Positions 1 to 6,750 of a stretch of 32,425 bases of DNA are shown in pieces. Under the pieces are notes generated by a model, which did no database searches, was not told the origin of the DNA, and saw only the letters and a program-made list of their open reading frames with translations. Both the position numbers and the translations under genes were made by a program. Each line of letters starts with the position of its first letter. Positions within the stretch are counted from its first letter, which is position 1. Source of the stretch: Candidatus Methanophagales archaeon (GTDB lineage Archaea > Halobacteriota > Syntropharchaeia > Alkanophagales > Methanospirareceae); the NCBI GenBank assembly GCA_003336485.1, contig QENH01000177.1:1-32425 (forward strand), given 5' to 3'.

Positions 1-1404
1 TATGAACGGATGTCAACGACGGTCTTAGATGCATATCTAAAACGAATTGTGGATAGCTACATAACACGTATAGAATCCATTCTAGCGCAGAAAGTGCAAT
101 TCTACGTCATGCAGTCCAACGGCGGAGTAGTTAAATCGGGACTCGTGAAGCGAAAGCCCGTGAATATGCTACTGTCTGGTCCCGCAGGCGGAGTAGCCGC
201 TTCAAAGTTCCTGTGCGACCTCATCGGGCTAAACGACGCAATAACCTATGACATGGGCGGAACGAGTGCCGATGTGGCTACGGTAATAGGCGGTAAGCTG
301 TCATGGACTTCCGAGGGCAGTATAAATGGCATCCCGCTAAAAATACCGCTTGTGGACCTCGTAACTGTTGGCGCGGGTGGCGGAAGCATAGCATGGCTAG
401 ATGCAGGTGCCGCTTTACGTGTGGGCCCCGAAAGTGCAGGTGCTTCCCCCGGCCCCATCTGCTACGGGCTCGGTGGAACGGACGTCACGGTGACAGATGC
501 CGATTTATTATGCGGGTTTATCAATCCCTGCTACTTCGCAGGTGGTGAACTGGTTTTAGAAACAGAGAACGCGAAAAGGGGTATGAAAAAGCTCGCGAAT
601 ACTATTGAACTCTCATATGAAGATACGATTAGGGGCGTTTTGAATGTCGTGAACTCAAACATGATTAGCGCCATCAGATTAGCGTCTGTAGAAAGAGGGC
701 TTGACATCCGTGACTTCGCTTTAATCGCTTTTGGTGGTGCCGGGCCCGTGCATGCAGCCGCATTGGCGCGCGAGCTGAAGATCCCAAAAGTTATCGTGCC
801 TTTCGCTCCCGGTGTATTCTCGGCCTATGGCATCATGGTATCAGATGTGCAACTGGATTATAGCAAGACTAACATATTGCGAGTGGGAGAAGCAGAGGCA
901 GAAGAGTTTGTAACTGAGACGATAGAGGAGTTTACGGCAGAAGCCAAAAGAGAGCTTATGATGCAGGATATTGAGTTTGATGACGCGATGCTCTTGCCTT
1001 CTCTGGACATGCGCTTTGTTGGTCAGAGTTATGAACTGAACGTGAGCTACAACGGCTTGGAAGCGGCACAAACACGCTTTCACGGCTGCTATCGTCAACA
1101 ATACGGCTATTCTTTGCCTGCTGAAGCAGTAGAAATCGTTAATGTCCGGCTGCGGGTTATGGCAGCCCGAGCGAAACCGAAACCGCCGAAGGTTGTGGTT
1201 AATGGTACGGGCAAACCGGTAGGATATAGAGCGGTACTGTTTGAAGAAGGGCGGGAGAAAATACCAGTATACCGAAGAGATGACTTGCCATTGGAGCACG
1301 AAGGCGCGGCAATTATTGAAGCTAAGGACTCCACCATTGTTGTGCCCCCAGGCACGAGCTTTTCGGTTGATCTGTATGGCGATATTGTTATGCACATTGC
1401 CTAA
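1..1404 (+). CDS. Hydantoinase/oxoprolinase (HyuA family), 3' part
   Basis: ATP-dependent hydantoinase/oxoprolinase-type subunit (N-methylhydantoinase A, 5-oxoprolinase and acetone carboxylase families); the substrate cannot be told. The frame is open from base 1 (Tyr-Glu-Arg before the first Met), and that ERxxTTVLDAYL segment lies in the middle of family members, so roughly the first 200 residues are outside the window and the Met at base 10 is not the start. Visible family signatures are YDMGGTSADVA (the actin-fold ATPase-like phosphate-binding loop), VGAGGGSIAWLD, GPESAGASPGP and LIAFGGAGPVHA. It ends in TAA. A HyuB partner is not seen downstream; the next gene is unrelated and more than 200 bases away. 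Confidence 0.9.
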   Translation, partial: YERMSTTVLDAYLKRIVDSYITRIESILAQKVQFYVMQSNGGVVKSGLVKRKPVNMLLSGPAGGVAASKFLCDLIGLNDAITYDMGGTSADVATVIGGKLSWTSEGSINGIPLKIPLVDLVTVGAGGGSIAWLDAGAALRVGPESAGASPGPICYGLGGTDVTVTDADLLCGFINPCYFAGGELVLETENAKRGMKKLANTIELSYEDTIRGVLNVVNSNMISAIRLASVERGLDIRDFALIAFGGAGPVHAAALARELKIPKVIVPFAPGVFSAYGIMVSDVQLDYSKTNILRVGEAEAEEFVTETIEEFTAEAKRELMMQDIEFDDAMLLPSLDMRFVGQSYELNVSYNGLEAAQTRFHGCYRQQYGYSLPAEAVEIVNVRLRVMAARAKPKPPKVVVNGTGKPVGYRAVLFEEGREKIPVYRRDDLPLEHEGAAIIEAKDSTIVVPPGTSFSVDLYGDIVMHIA

Positions 1405-1431
1405 TGGAACCCAGAGTAAATTATCTGCCCA

Positions 1432-1458
1432 TTGGTATGCTTATATGACCCATACCAA
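1432..1458 (+). terminator. Possible hairpin after the hyuA-like gene
   Basis: TTGGTATG (1432-1439) and CATACCAA (1451-1458) are perfect 8-base inverted arms around an 11-base loop, 28 bases after the stop codon. There is no U-run after it, so a terminator role is only a guess. Confidence 0.3.
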
Positions 1459-1516
1459 AACGCCAAATCCTACGTGCAGAGCGATGAACGCGAGAATATC
1501 AAAGTAATAATGCAGA

Positions 1517-1592
1517 AGCCACCTTGAATCCCTATTATCTTTAAATATGTAGTATCCTGAAATAGTATTACAATAAAACAATAAGGGTGGCT
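1517..1592. repeat. Inverted repeat flanking AT-rich promoter region
   Basis: AGCCACCTT (1517-1525) is matched by AAGGGTGGCT (1583-1592), an inverted pair with one bulged G, enclosing about 57 AT-rich bases. It lies just before the 1637 gene. It could be a small palindromic repeat or an operator around the promoter; no second copy was seen in the window. Confidence 0.35.
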
Positions 1593-1636
1593 GTAGTACG
1601 GCACATTTTTTACGCCACTGTGGAAGCGGTCAAAAA

Positions 1637-2614
1637 ATGAAGAAATACACTCATGCTTGGTTAGCCTTTATGGCAATAAAAAGGCTGGAAGAAACAAAGC
1701 TGTCCGATACCGATAGACGCTATGCCAATAACCTCATAACATGGTTCAAAAGCCATAAAGACAGTGTAATACAAGGCGCCTGGTATCCGGATTCTGTGAT
1801 AAAGGATATGGCTAATAGCCATGTGCTCAAACTTACACCTTCGGATGATGCCGCGAATAAATTCAAACGGCTTCCAAGTACCTATTTGAATTACCAATAT
1901 GGCAAAAAAACAGCGCTGTGGAAGAAATCTTTCACTGTTGATAAAGACGATAACTTACCCGATCGCTGTGAATCTATCGCACATTCGGTGATTGACAATC
2001 TGAAGATGCAGGAAAGTGAGGATAAAGGATCTCCTGTATCGCCAACAGATAACCAAATCGCGCTATTACTTTTCATGTTGAGCCATTATGTTTCAGATGC
2101 GCATATGCCTTTCCATTGCGACAGCAGGCGATTTTCTGCGGGTATGAATCTTCATGCACAGATAGAAGCCAAATGGGAGAACATTATCAGGCGATATTAT
2201 CAGATAGATGACGCTAACGCCCGATTTTTTTATGACCCCGCGGGGTATCCATTGCGTGCAAAAGGGACCCATATAGATCACGAGTATCAATCCTCACTAC
2301 TCAAGGCAGTTGATGATGCACTACGCGATAGAAGATTTAGTATAGGCTGGGGCGGCAAGAACAATAACGTATGGGACTTTATGAGCGCGATATGCCAGTA
2401 TTCTTATCTCCTTTCGTATCGTTTCATTCCTGAACCGTATGATCACACTAATGTCACATCGGCAAATTGGCAGTCTCTAGGCTCGATTTCATTTGACGAT
2501 TTTAGTGTTGCTGTTCTTTCAGATGCGATTGATTCAACTGCTCGTGTTTGGTTCCGAGTCTGGCGCAAGTATATGAAATGGGAAAGAAAAGCGAGAGCAA
2601 AGAAAAAAAAATGA
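1637..2614 (+). CDS. Zinc-dependent phospholipase C / S1-P1 nuclease-like protein
   Basis: 325 residues, resembling the all-helical trinuclear-zinc superfamily that includes bacterial phospholipase C and S1/P1 nuclease. Visible zinc-ligand pattern: His near the N-terminus (KKYTHAWL, H6), HYVSDAHMPFH at about 150-160 (His, Asp, His, His), and NLHAQIEAKW at about 173-182 with the H-x3-E pair. A further His-Asp-His (THIDHEY) lies near residue 215. There is no signal peptide: the protein starts directly with the helical domain and ends in a lysine-rich tail, so a cytoplasmic location is likely. This is unusual for the secreted bacterial enzymes but seen in archaeal homologues. Substrate (phospholipid or nucleic acid) is unknown. 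It stands alone between AT-rich spacers. Confidence 0.7.
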   Translation: MKKYTHAWLAFMAIKRLEETKLSDTDRRYANNLITWFKSHKDSVIQGAWYPDSVIKDMANSHVLKLTPSDDAANKFKRLPSTYLNYQYGKKTALWKKSFTVDKDDNLPDRCESIAHSVIDNLKMQESEDKGSPVSPTDNQIALLLFMLSHYVSDAHMPFHCDSRRFSAGMNLHAQIEAKWENIIRRYYQIDDANARFFYDPAGYPLRAKGTHIDHEYQSSLLKAVDDALRDRRFSIGWGGKNNNVWDFMSAICQYSYLLSYRFIPEPYDHTNVTSANWQSLGSISFDDFSVAVLSDAIDSTARVWFRVWRKYMKWERKARAKKKK

Positions 2615-2660
2615 AGACGAGATTTAGTAATTACTCAATATCCTGTGGTATAATTTCTAA

Positions 2661-2782
2661 ACACTAAATTCTAAATCCTAAACAAATTCCAATATCTAAA
2701 CTCAAAATACAAAACAAACCTTTCTTTTGGAGTTTTGGATTTAGATATTGTTTGGGATTTGGTGCTTATGATTTAGGATTTT
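2661..2782. repeat. AT-rich imperfect inverted repeat
   Basis: A run of 'ctaaat/taaac' words on the left (from about 2661) is mirrored by 'gatttag/gtttgg' words on the right (to about 2782). The best-paired core is 2690-2708 against 2732-2750, 16 of 19 bases complementary. It lies between the convergent ends of the phospholipase-like gene and asd. It could be a palindromic intergenic repeat or a bidirectional terminator. Confidence 0.5.
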
Positions 2783-2809
2783 ACACACATTATTGAGCAC
2801 ATAAGAGAC

Positions 2810-3856
2810 TTATATGTATCCCTTCTCTACCAGTACTTCGGCGTTCAATATCGAGGCACCCGCAGCGCCTCTTACGGTGTTATGGCCTTGCGCAATGTAC
2901 TTTATTTCGTGCTCCAGTCGCCCGCTTCTTATCCGTCCTACAGATATACTCATCCCTCTACCCGCATCGCGGTCTAACTTCGGCTGCGGTCTATCCTGCT
3001 CCTCGCGTACTATTATCGGCTTTTCCGGTGAGAACGGCGTGTCAATCTCTCTAGGGAAGTTCTCAAACGCATTCTTTACTTCCGCTTCCGTTACACTATC
3101 CTCGAATTTCGCCCATATCGCTTCCGTATGCCCGTCTATCACCGGAACGCGATGACAGGAGGCGGATATATTGATGGTTGCGTCTTTTATCGCAGAACCT
3201 TCCAGAGTGCCGAGTAACTTTAGCGGTTCACTCTCCATCTTACCTTCTTCCGTTGCTATAAACGGTAGTACATTATCCAATATCGCCATTGACGAGACAC
3301 CCGCGTATCCGGCGCCTGATACCGCTTGCATTGTTGATACTCGCACCTCATTTAGCTTTAAATCCATTAACGGCTTCAAACTCAAGACCATCACAATTGT
3401 CGAGCAGTTAGGATTTGTTATAATAAACCCGTCCCAGCCCCGGTTCGATCTCTGCTCTTCTATTAATGCCAAATGGTCCCTATTTACCTCCGGTATAACC
3501 AAGGGCACATCCTTTTCCATTCTATGCACTGCGACATTACTGGAAACCGCATATCCTGCCTGCGCACAGCTCTTCTCCACTTTGATTGCCGTTGGTCGAG
3601 GCAAAGCAGAGAACATAAGTGCTATGTCTTCGGTCGCAGAGATGTCGTCAACGGATTTCACTACTGTTTCGGCCGCTGCCTCCGGCATCTCATACGGAAG
3701 GAACCATTTCGCTACCTCGCTGTATTTCTTACCCGCACTTCTCTCAGAAGCGTAGAGCGCTCCGAGCTCAAACCACGGATGACCGTCCAGAAGCTGCACG
3801 AACCGCTGCCCCACGCTTCCCGTTGCGCCCAATACGCCCACTTTTATTCTTCTCAT
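2810..3856 (-). CDS. asd: Aspartate-semialdehyde dehydrogenase
   Basis: NADPH-dependent reduction of aspartyl-4-phosphate to aspartate semialdehyde, the branch point to lysine, threonine, methionine and isoleucine. 348 residues, normal for the archaeal/fungal-type enzyme. The N-terminal Rossmann motif VGVLGATGSVGQRF (6-19), the catalytic cysteine in NPNCST (C151) and SCHRVPVIDGHTE (H235, H243) are all present. The frame is open further upstream, to 4051, but that would run through the L40e gene on the other strand and would add no family sequence. The Met at 3856 begins exactly at the expected MRRIKVGVLG, so it is the start. Divergent from rpl40e; a shared palindrome lies 28 bases upstream. 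Confidence 0.95.
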   Translation of the reverse strand: MRRIKVGVLGATGSVGQRFVQLLDGHPWFELGALYASERSAGKKYSEVAKWFLPYEMPEAAAETVVKSVDDISATEDIALMFSALPRPTAIKVEKSCAQAGYAVSSNVAVHRMEKDVPLVIPEVNRDHLALIEEQRSNRGWDGFIITNPNCSTIVMVLSLKPLMDLKLNEVRVSTMQAVSGAGYAGVSSMAILDNVLPFIATEEGKMESEPLKLLGTLEGSAIKDATINISASCHRVPVIDGHTEAIWAKFEDSVTEAEVKNAFENFPREIDTPFSPEKPIIVREEQDRPQPKLDRDAGRGMSISVGRIRSGRLEHEIKYIAQGHNTVRGAAGASILNAEVLVEKGYI

Positions 3857-3883
3857 AGCTACATCTATTATCCATTCTTTTGG

Positions 3884-3901
3884 AAAAGATTTAAATCTTT
3901 T
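3884..3901. promoter_or_regulatory. Perfect 18-bp palindrome in the asd / rpl40e divergent promoter
   Basis: AAAAGATTTAAATCTTTT reads identically on both strands and is centred on TTTAAA, which can serve as a TATA element in either direction. It begins 28 bases upstream of the asd start and ends 46 bases before the rpl40e start. It could be a shared bidirectional TATA/BRE core or a repressor operator. Confidence 0.5.
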
Positions 3902-3947
3902 TATAGTGCCTGCATGTAAAGTGGATATATAGAGGTGAAAACAGACA

Positions 3948-4094
3948 ATGGCAAGATTTCCAGAAGCAGAAGCAAGATTATTCAATATGAAAATATGCAT
4001 GGATTGTAACGCGCGAAATCCGATTAGGGCGAAGAGGTGCAGGAAATGCAACTCTAATAGCCTGAGATTGAAATCGCGACACAGAACTAAATAA
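3948..4094 (+). CDS. rpl40e: Ribosomal protein L40e (eL40)
   Basis: 48 residues, the normal size of archaeal L40e, a large-subunit ribosomal protein with one zinc ribbon. The four cysteines C17, C20, C31 and C34 form two CxxC knuckles (CMDC and CRKC), followed by the basic tail ending SRHRTK. The ATG is preceded by an AGGTGA ribosome binding site (3934-3939) about 8 bases upstream. It is separated by 32 bases from the CooC-like gene and probably forms an operon with it. Confidence 0.93.
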   Translation: MARFPEAEARLFNMKICMDCNARNPIRAKRCRKCNSNSLRLKSRHRTK

Positions 4095-4126
4095 GCGCCT
4101 GGCCGGCGTGCGGAGTAACCTATGCT

Positions 4127-4897
4127 ATGAGAACGGGAAAAGTAATAGCGGTAGCAGGCAAGGGTGGAACCGGGAAAACTGCTATTGCCGCACTTTTGAT
4201 TCGGGAACTACTCAGTACTAAAGAGAGCGAAGATATATGCATATTGGCTGTGGATGCAGATGCTGATTCTAACCTGCCCGAGGCCCTTGGTATTTCGTAT
4301 GCTAAGTCGGTAGGCGATATAAGGGAAAGCTTGCTGGAAGAGAAGCAGCAGGATATTTCTTTGGATGTGCGATCGCAATTAGAGGGTAAGATAGCGGAGA
4401 TAATAGAAGAGGAAGACCGTTATGATCTCTTAGTTATGGGGCGCCCCGAGGGTCCTGGCTGCTATTGCCCGGTAAATCACATTATACGGATGATTATGGA
4501 CATCTTAACGAAGAATTACGATTACACCATCATCGATTGCGAGGCGGGTTTGGAGCACCTCAGTAGGAGAACGACAAAGGATGTAGATGTCATGCTCGTT
4601 GTGCTAGATAGGACACAGAAGAGCATGAAAACCGCATTGCGACTGAAAAAGATCGCGGACGCAATAGACGTGGATGTACAGAAGATGATGTATGTAGCAA
4701 ATAAAATACCTGCGGGTTCCGAGGAGCGGTTAATAGAGGAAGCGAAGAAGAAGGGCATCGAAATAGATGCGATAATCCCATTTGACACGTTAATACCAGA
4801 GTATGATCTTGAAGGTAGGCCGATTCTGGATTTACCCGATAATGCACCGTCTGTTATCGGTGTGAAGAAGGTGGTAGAGCAGATCACCAAGGAATAG
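4127..4897 (+). CDS. cooC: CooC-type nickel-insertion ATPase (MinD/ParA family)
   Basis: 256 residues. CooC is a homodimeric ATPase that loads nickel into the C-cluster of carbon monoxide dehydrogenase; related proteins serve other nickel sites. The deviant Walker A GKGGTGKT is at 11-18. DADADSN (44-50) is the SIMIBI switch region. GCYCP holds the CxC pair (C112, C114), the metal-binding motif characterised in CooC1. TIIDCEAGLEHLSRR follows. No CODH gene is in the window, so the client enzyme is not shown. Ends in TAG, showing that amber is an ordinary stop here. An extra ATG-like triplet occurs four bases upstream but out of frame. Confidence 0.88.
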   Translation: MRTGKVIAVAGKGGTGKTAIAALLIRELLSTKESEDICILAVDADADSNLPEALGISYAKSVGDIRESLLEEKQQDISLDVRSQLEGKIAEIIEEEDRYDLLVMGRPEGPGCYCPVNHIIRMIMDILTKNYDYTIIDCEAGLEHLSRRTTKDVDVMLVVLDRTQKSMKTALRLKKIADAIDVDVQKMMYVANKIPAGSEERLIEEAKKKGIEIDAIIPFDTLIPEYDLEGRPILDLPDNAPSVIGVKKVVEQITKE

Positions 4898-4938
4898 GTA
4901 TACCTACTCCACCCAGTATTAGTGCTATTATACGAGCG

Positions 4939-5634
4939 CTATGGATTTGTCCACGCGTTTGGAGAATTCACCTGCGTTACGTTCTCACCGCTAGCAGTAA
5001 AGGCTTGAATAGTCCAGACACCCACTGCGTCCTCACCTGCATTGAAGTTCAGATTCTCCTTCTTCGTCCATGTGATACTCACTCCGACTCTCGTATGACA
5101 TGCGATGCATGCTTCATTTGCGCCTTCCATTAACGGTTCATCTATCGCGTCATCAACAAATGGTAGATGTGCTGCTTTGTCGCCTGTATCTGGAGCTTCG
5201 GTCAGGCCGAGCCCTCCCGCATGTGGTGCTATAAAAGGCGTACCATGACAGTCACTACAATCTTGCTTAAGGTTGTAATGTGTGAAGTTTCCGCCCCCGT
5301 GACATATCATACACTCCTGGGTAGATGCCGCATGTGCTCCCTGTCCCGGATAAGTCTCTGGTCCAGACCCCCAATCTCCAACGCCTGCATATCCAACCCG
5401 TGCATCGGTTCTGTGGCACCCCTCGCACTTGATATTCTCGTGTACGCCGTTATCACTGCTCATCATCTCATCCCTTATCTCAGCATGACACTTCTCGCAG
5501 GGGATGTCATTGCCAGCTCCTGAAAGATCATACCAAGTATGCTGCCCGCTGAAGAGCGATATAGAACTCGGAAGTGCAAATAACCCGATAGCAACAACCG
5601 CTATCACCACCAGAACAGATTTACCGATACCCAT
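4939..5634 (-). CDS. Pentaheme c-type cytochrome (paralogue 1)
   Basis: 231 residues with five CxxCH heme-attachment motifs: C46-H50, C70-H74, C108-H112, C126-H130 and C176-H180. The N-terminus is a single hydrophobic segment (about 6-28) acting as export signal and possibly as anchor, followed by SLFSGQHTWYDL. Extra histidines (H31, H65, H101, H119, H138, H156) are possible distal ligands. The last ~50 residues lack cysteine and look like a beta-strand domain (VGVSITWTKKENLNFNA...WTIQAFTASGENVT). Probably an extracytoplasmic electron carrier. It is a tandem paralogue of the next gene; both ends are near-identical at DNA level and the middle has diverged. Filament formation or a specific partner cannot be inferred from the sequence. 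Confidence 0.88.
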   Translation of the reverse strand: MGIGKSVLVVIAVVAIGLFALPSSISLFSGQHTWYDLSGAGNDIPCEKCHAEIRDEMMSSDNGVHENIKCEGCHRTDARVGYAGVGDWGSGPETYPGQGAHAASTQECMICHGGGNFTHYNLKQDCSDCHGTPFIAPHAGGLGLTEAPDTGDKAAHLPFVDDAIDEPLMEGANEACIACHTRVGVSITWTKKENLNFNAGEDAVGVWTIQAFTASGENVTQVNSPNAWTNP

Positions 5635-5680
5635 TTTTTACTTTTGTCCCCTTTTACCTTATCCCCTCATGGTAACAGTT

Positions 5681-5741
5681 AGTGGTCACCATATAACTAC
5701 TTTTCGGTTTTTTGCGGATTGTTACCTAAACGGGTAACTCC
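5681..5741 (-). promoter_or_regulatory. Conserved regulatory block upstream of cytochrome 1
   Basis: This ~60-base block lies 47-107 bases upstream of the cytochrome start and aligns with 6609-6668 upstream of the paralogue. It contains the perfect inverted repeat GTTACC-TAAACG-GGTAAC (5721-5738), a CTTTTCG-T-run spacer, and a second, imperfect dyad around 5682-5700 that overlaps a TTATAT TATA-like element on the minus strand. A dimeric regulator site is likely. Confidence 0.6.
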
Positions 5742-5862
5742 AAATGGCTGCCGCTATCTGGTTCGGTTATGCACAATAAAAGCTGTACCCTAAATATGCT
5801 AGATCTTCGTAATTCGCGCTTTTGATCCAATTCCGCTGGCTATTGTACAATTACGCGGTGGT

Positions 5863-6573
5863 TTATCTGGTCCATTCGTTCGGAGAATTCACCTGCGTTA
5901 CGTTCTCACCGCTAGCAGTAAAGCTTTGGATAGTCCAGACGCCATCTGCGTCCTCTGTTGCATTAAAGTTCAGATTCTCACGTTTCGTCCATGTGATACT
6001 CACTCCGACTCTCGTATGACATGTGATGCATGCCTCGTTTGGTCCTATCATCAGCTCGCTGTCTTTTGAATCTACTACAAACGGCTTATGTGCCGCTTTT
6101 GCGCCGCTGTCTTCGGGGTCGGTCGTCAGATTGAAACCACCTGCCGTTGGTGGGAACGGTGACCCCCCAGAGCCAAAAAAACCGGGATGGCATGCCTTGC
6201 AATTTACTGCTGCATCTATATAGTCATGTGTGTAATCTAAGTGACCTTGGGTCTCATAATCATGGCAGATCATGCAATCCTCGGTCGAAGCCGCATGTGC
6301 ACCAGTGCCGGTCTTACTAGACTCTCCGGCATAAGAGCCCACGGCTGCATCCGTACGGTGACAGCACTCGCACGTGAATCCTTCATGTGCTCCTGTTGAA
6401 GCCATTTCATCTCCTATCTCCGCATGACACTTCTCACATGGGACTTGGCTTCCCGCGCGTCCCAGATCATACCACGTATGCTGCCCGCTGAAGAGCGATA
6501 TAGAACTCGGAAGGGCGAATAGTCCTATTGCAAGAACAGCTATCGCCATCAGAACAAATTTACGGCTATTCAT
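5863..6573 (-). CDS. Pentaheme c-type cytochrome (paralogue 2)
   Basis: 236 residues, same architecture as the preceding cytochrome: N-terminal hydrophobic segment, SLFSGQHTWYDL, and five CxxCH motifs at C46-H50, C68-H72 (CECCH, with a third cysteine inside the motif), C100-H104, C125-H129 and C182-H186, then the same cysteine-free C-terminal domain. The segment between the third and fifth hemes is different (HLDYTHDYIDAAVNCKACH, then a Gly/Pro/Phe-rich stretch). It has its own upstream regulatory block, so each paralogue is probably transcribed from its own promoter in response to the same regulator. It is divergent from the S9 peptidase gene. Confidence 0.88.
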   Translation of the reverse strand: MNSRKFVLMAIAVLAIGLFALPSSISLFSGQHTWYDLGRAGSQVPCEKCHAEIGDEMASTGAHEGFTCECCHRTDAAVGSYAGESSKTGTGAHAASTEDCMICHDYETQGHLDYTHDYIDAAVNCKACHPGFFGSGGSPFPPTAGGFNLTTDPEDSGAKAAHKPFVVDSKDSELMIGPNEACITCHTRVGVSITWTKRENLNFNATEDADGVWTIQSFTASGENVTQVNSPNEWTR

Positions 6574-6608
6574 CTTTTCGCTTTCTTCTCCTTCCTCCTA
6601 GTGCCCAT

Positions 6609-6668
6609 TGGCGGTTACTGCATAACCGCTTTTCGCTTTTTTCTATCCGTTACCCAAACGGGTTAGTC
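6609..6668 (-). promoter_or_regulatory. Conserved regulatory block upstream of cytochrome 2
   Basis: Counterpart of 5681-5741. It holds the perfect inverted repeat GCGGTTA-CTGCA-TAACCGC (6611-6629), the CTTTTCG-T-run spacer, and GTTACC-CAAACG-GGTTAG (6649-6666). Distance to the start codon (35-95 bases) is close to that in the paralogue (47-107 bases). Confidence 0.6.
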
Positions 6669-6710
6669 AAAGGGCCTATCATTGAGCTTTATTAAATAAT
6701 AATGTAGTAA

Positions 6711-6740
6711 GTATATATATCCCTTTTATATACGCCGAGG
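6711..6740 (+). promoter_or_regulatory. TATA element and ribosome binding site of the S9 peptidase gene
   Basis: An alternating TATATATA stretch (about 6711-6718) is followed by GAGG (6737-6740), ten bases before the ATG at 6751. It fits an archaeal promoter with a short leader. Confidence 0.4.
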
Positions 6741-6750
6741 AAGTAGCGTT

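Noticed and set aside
841-1395. Long minus-strand open frames opposite the hyuA-like gene
   Set aside because: They mirror the codon pattern of the clear HyuA-family protein on the plus strand and have no recognisable motifs.
3857-4051. N-terminal extension of asd
   Set aside because: It would overlap the L40e gene on the opposite strand, and the protein family starts at the Met at 3856.
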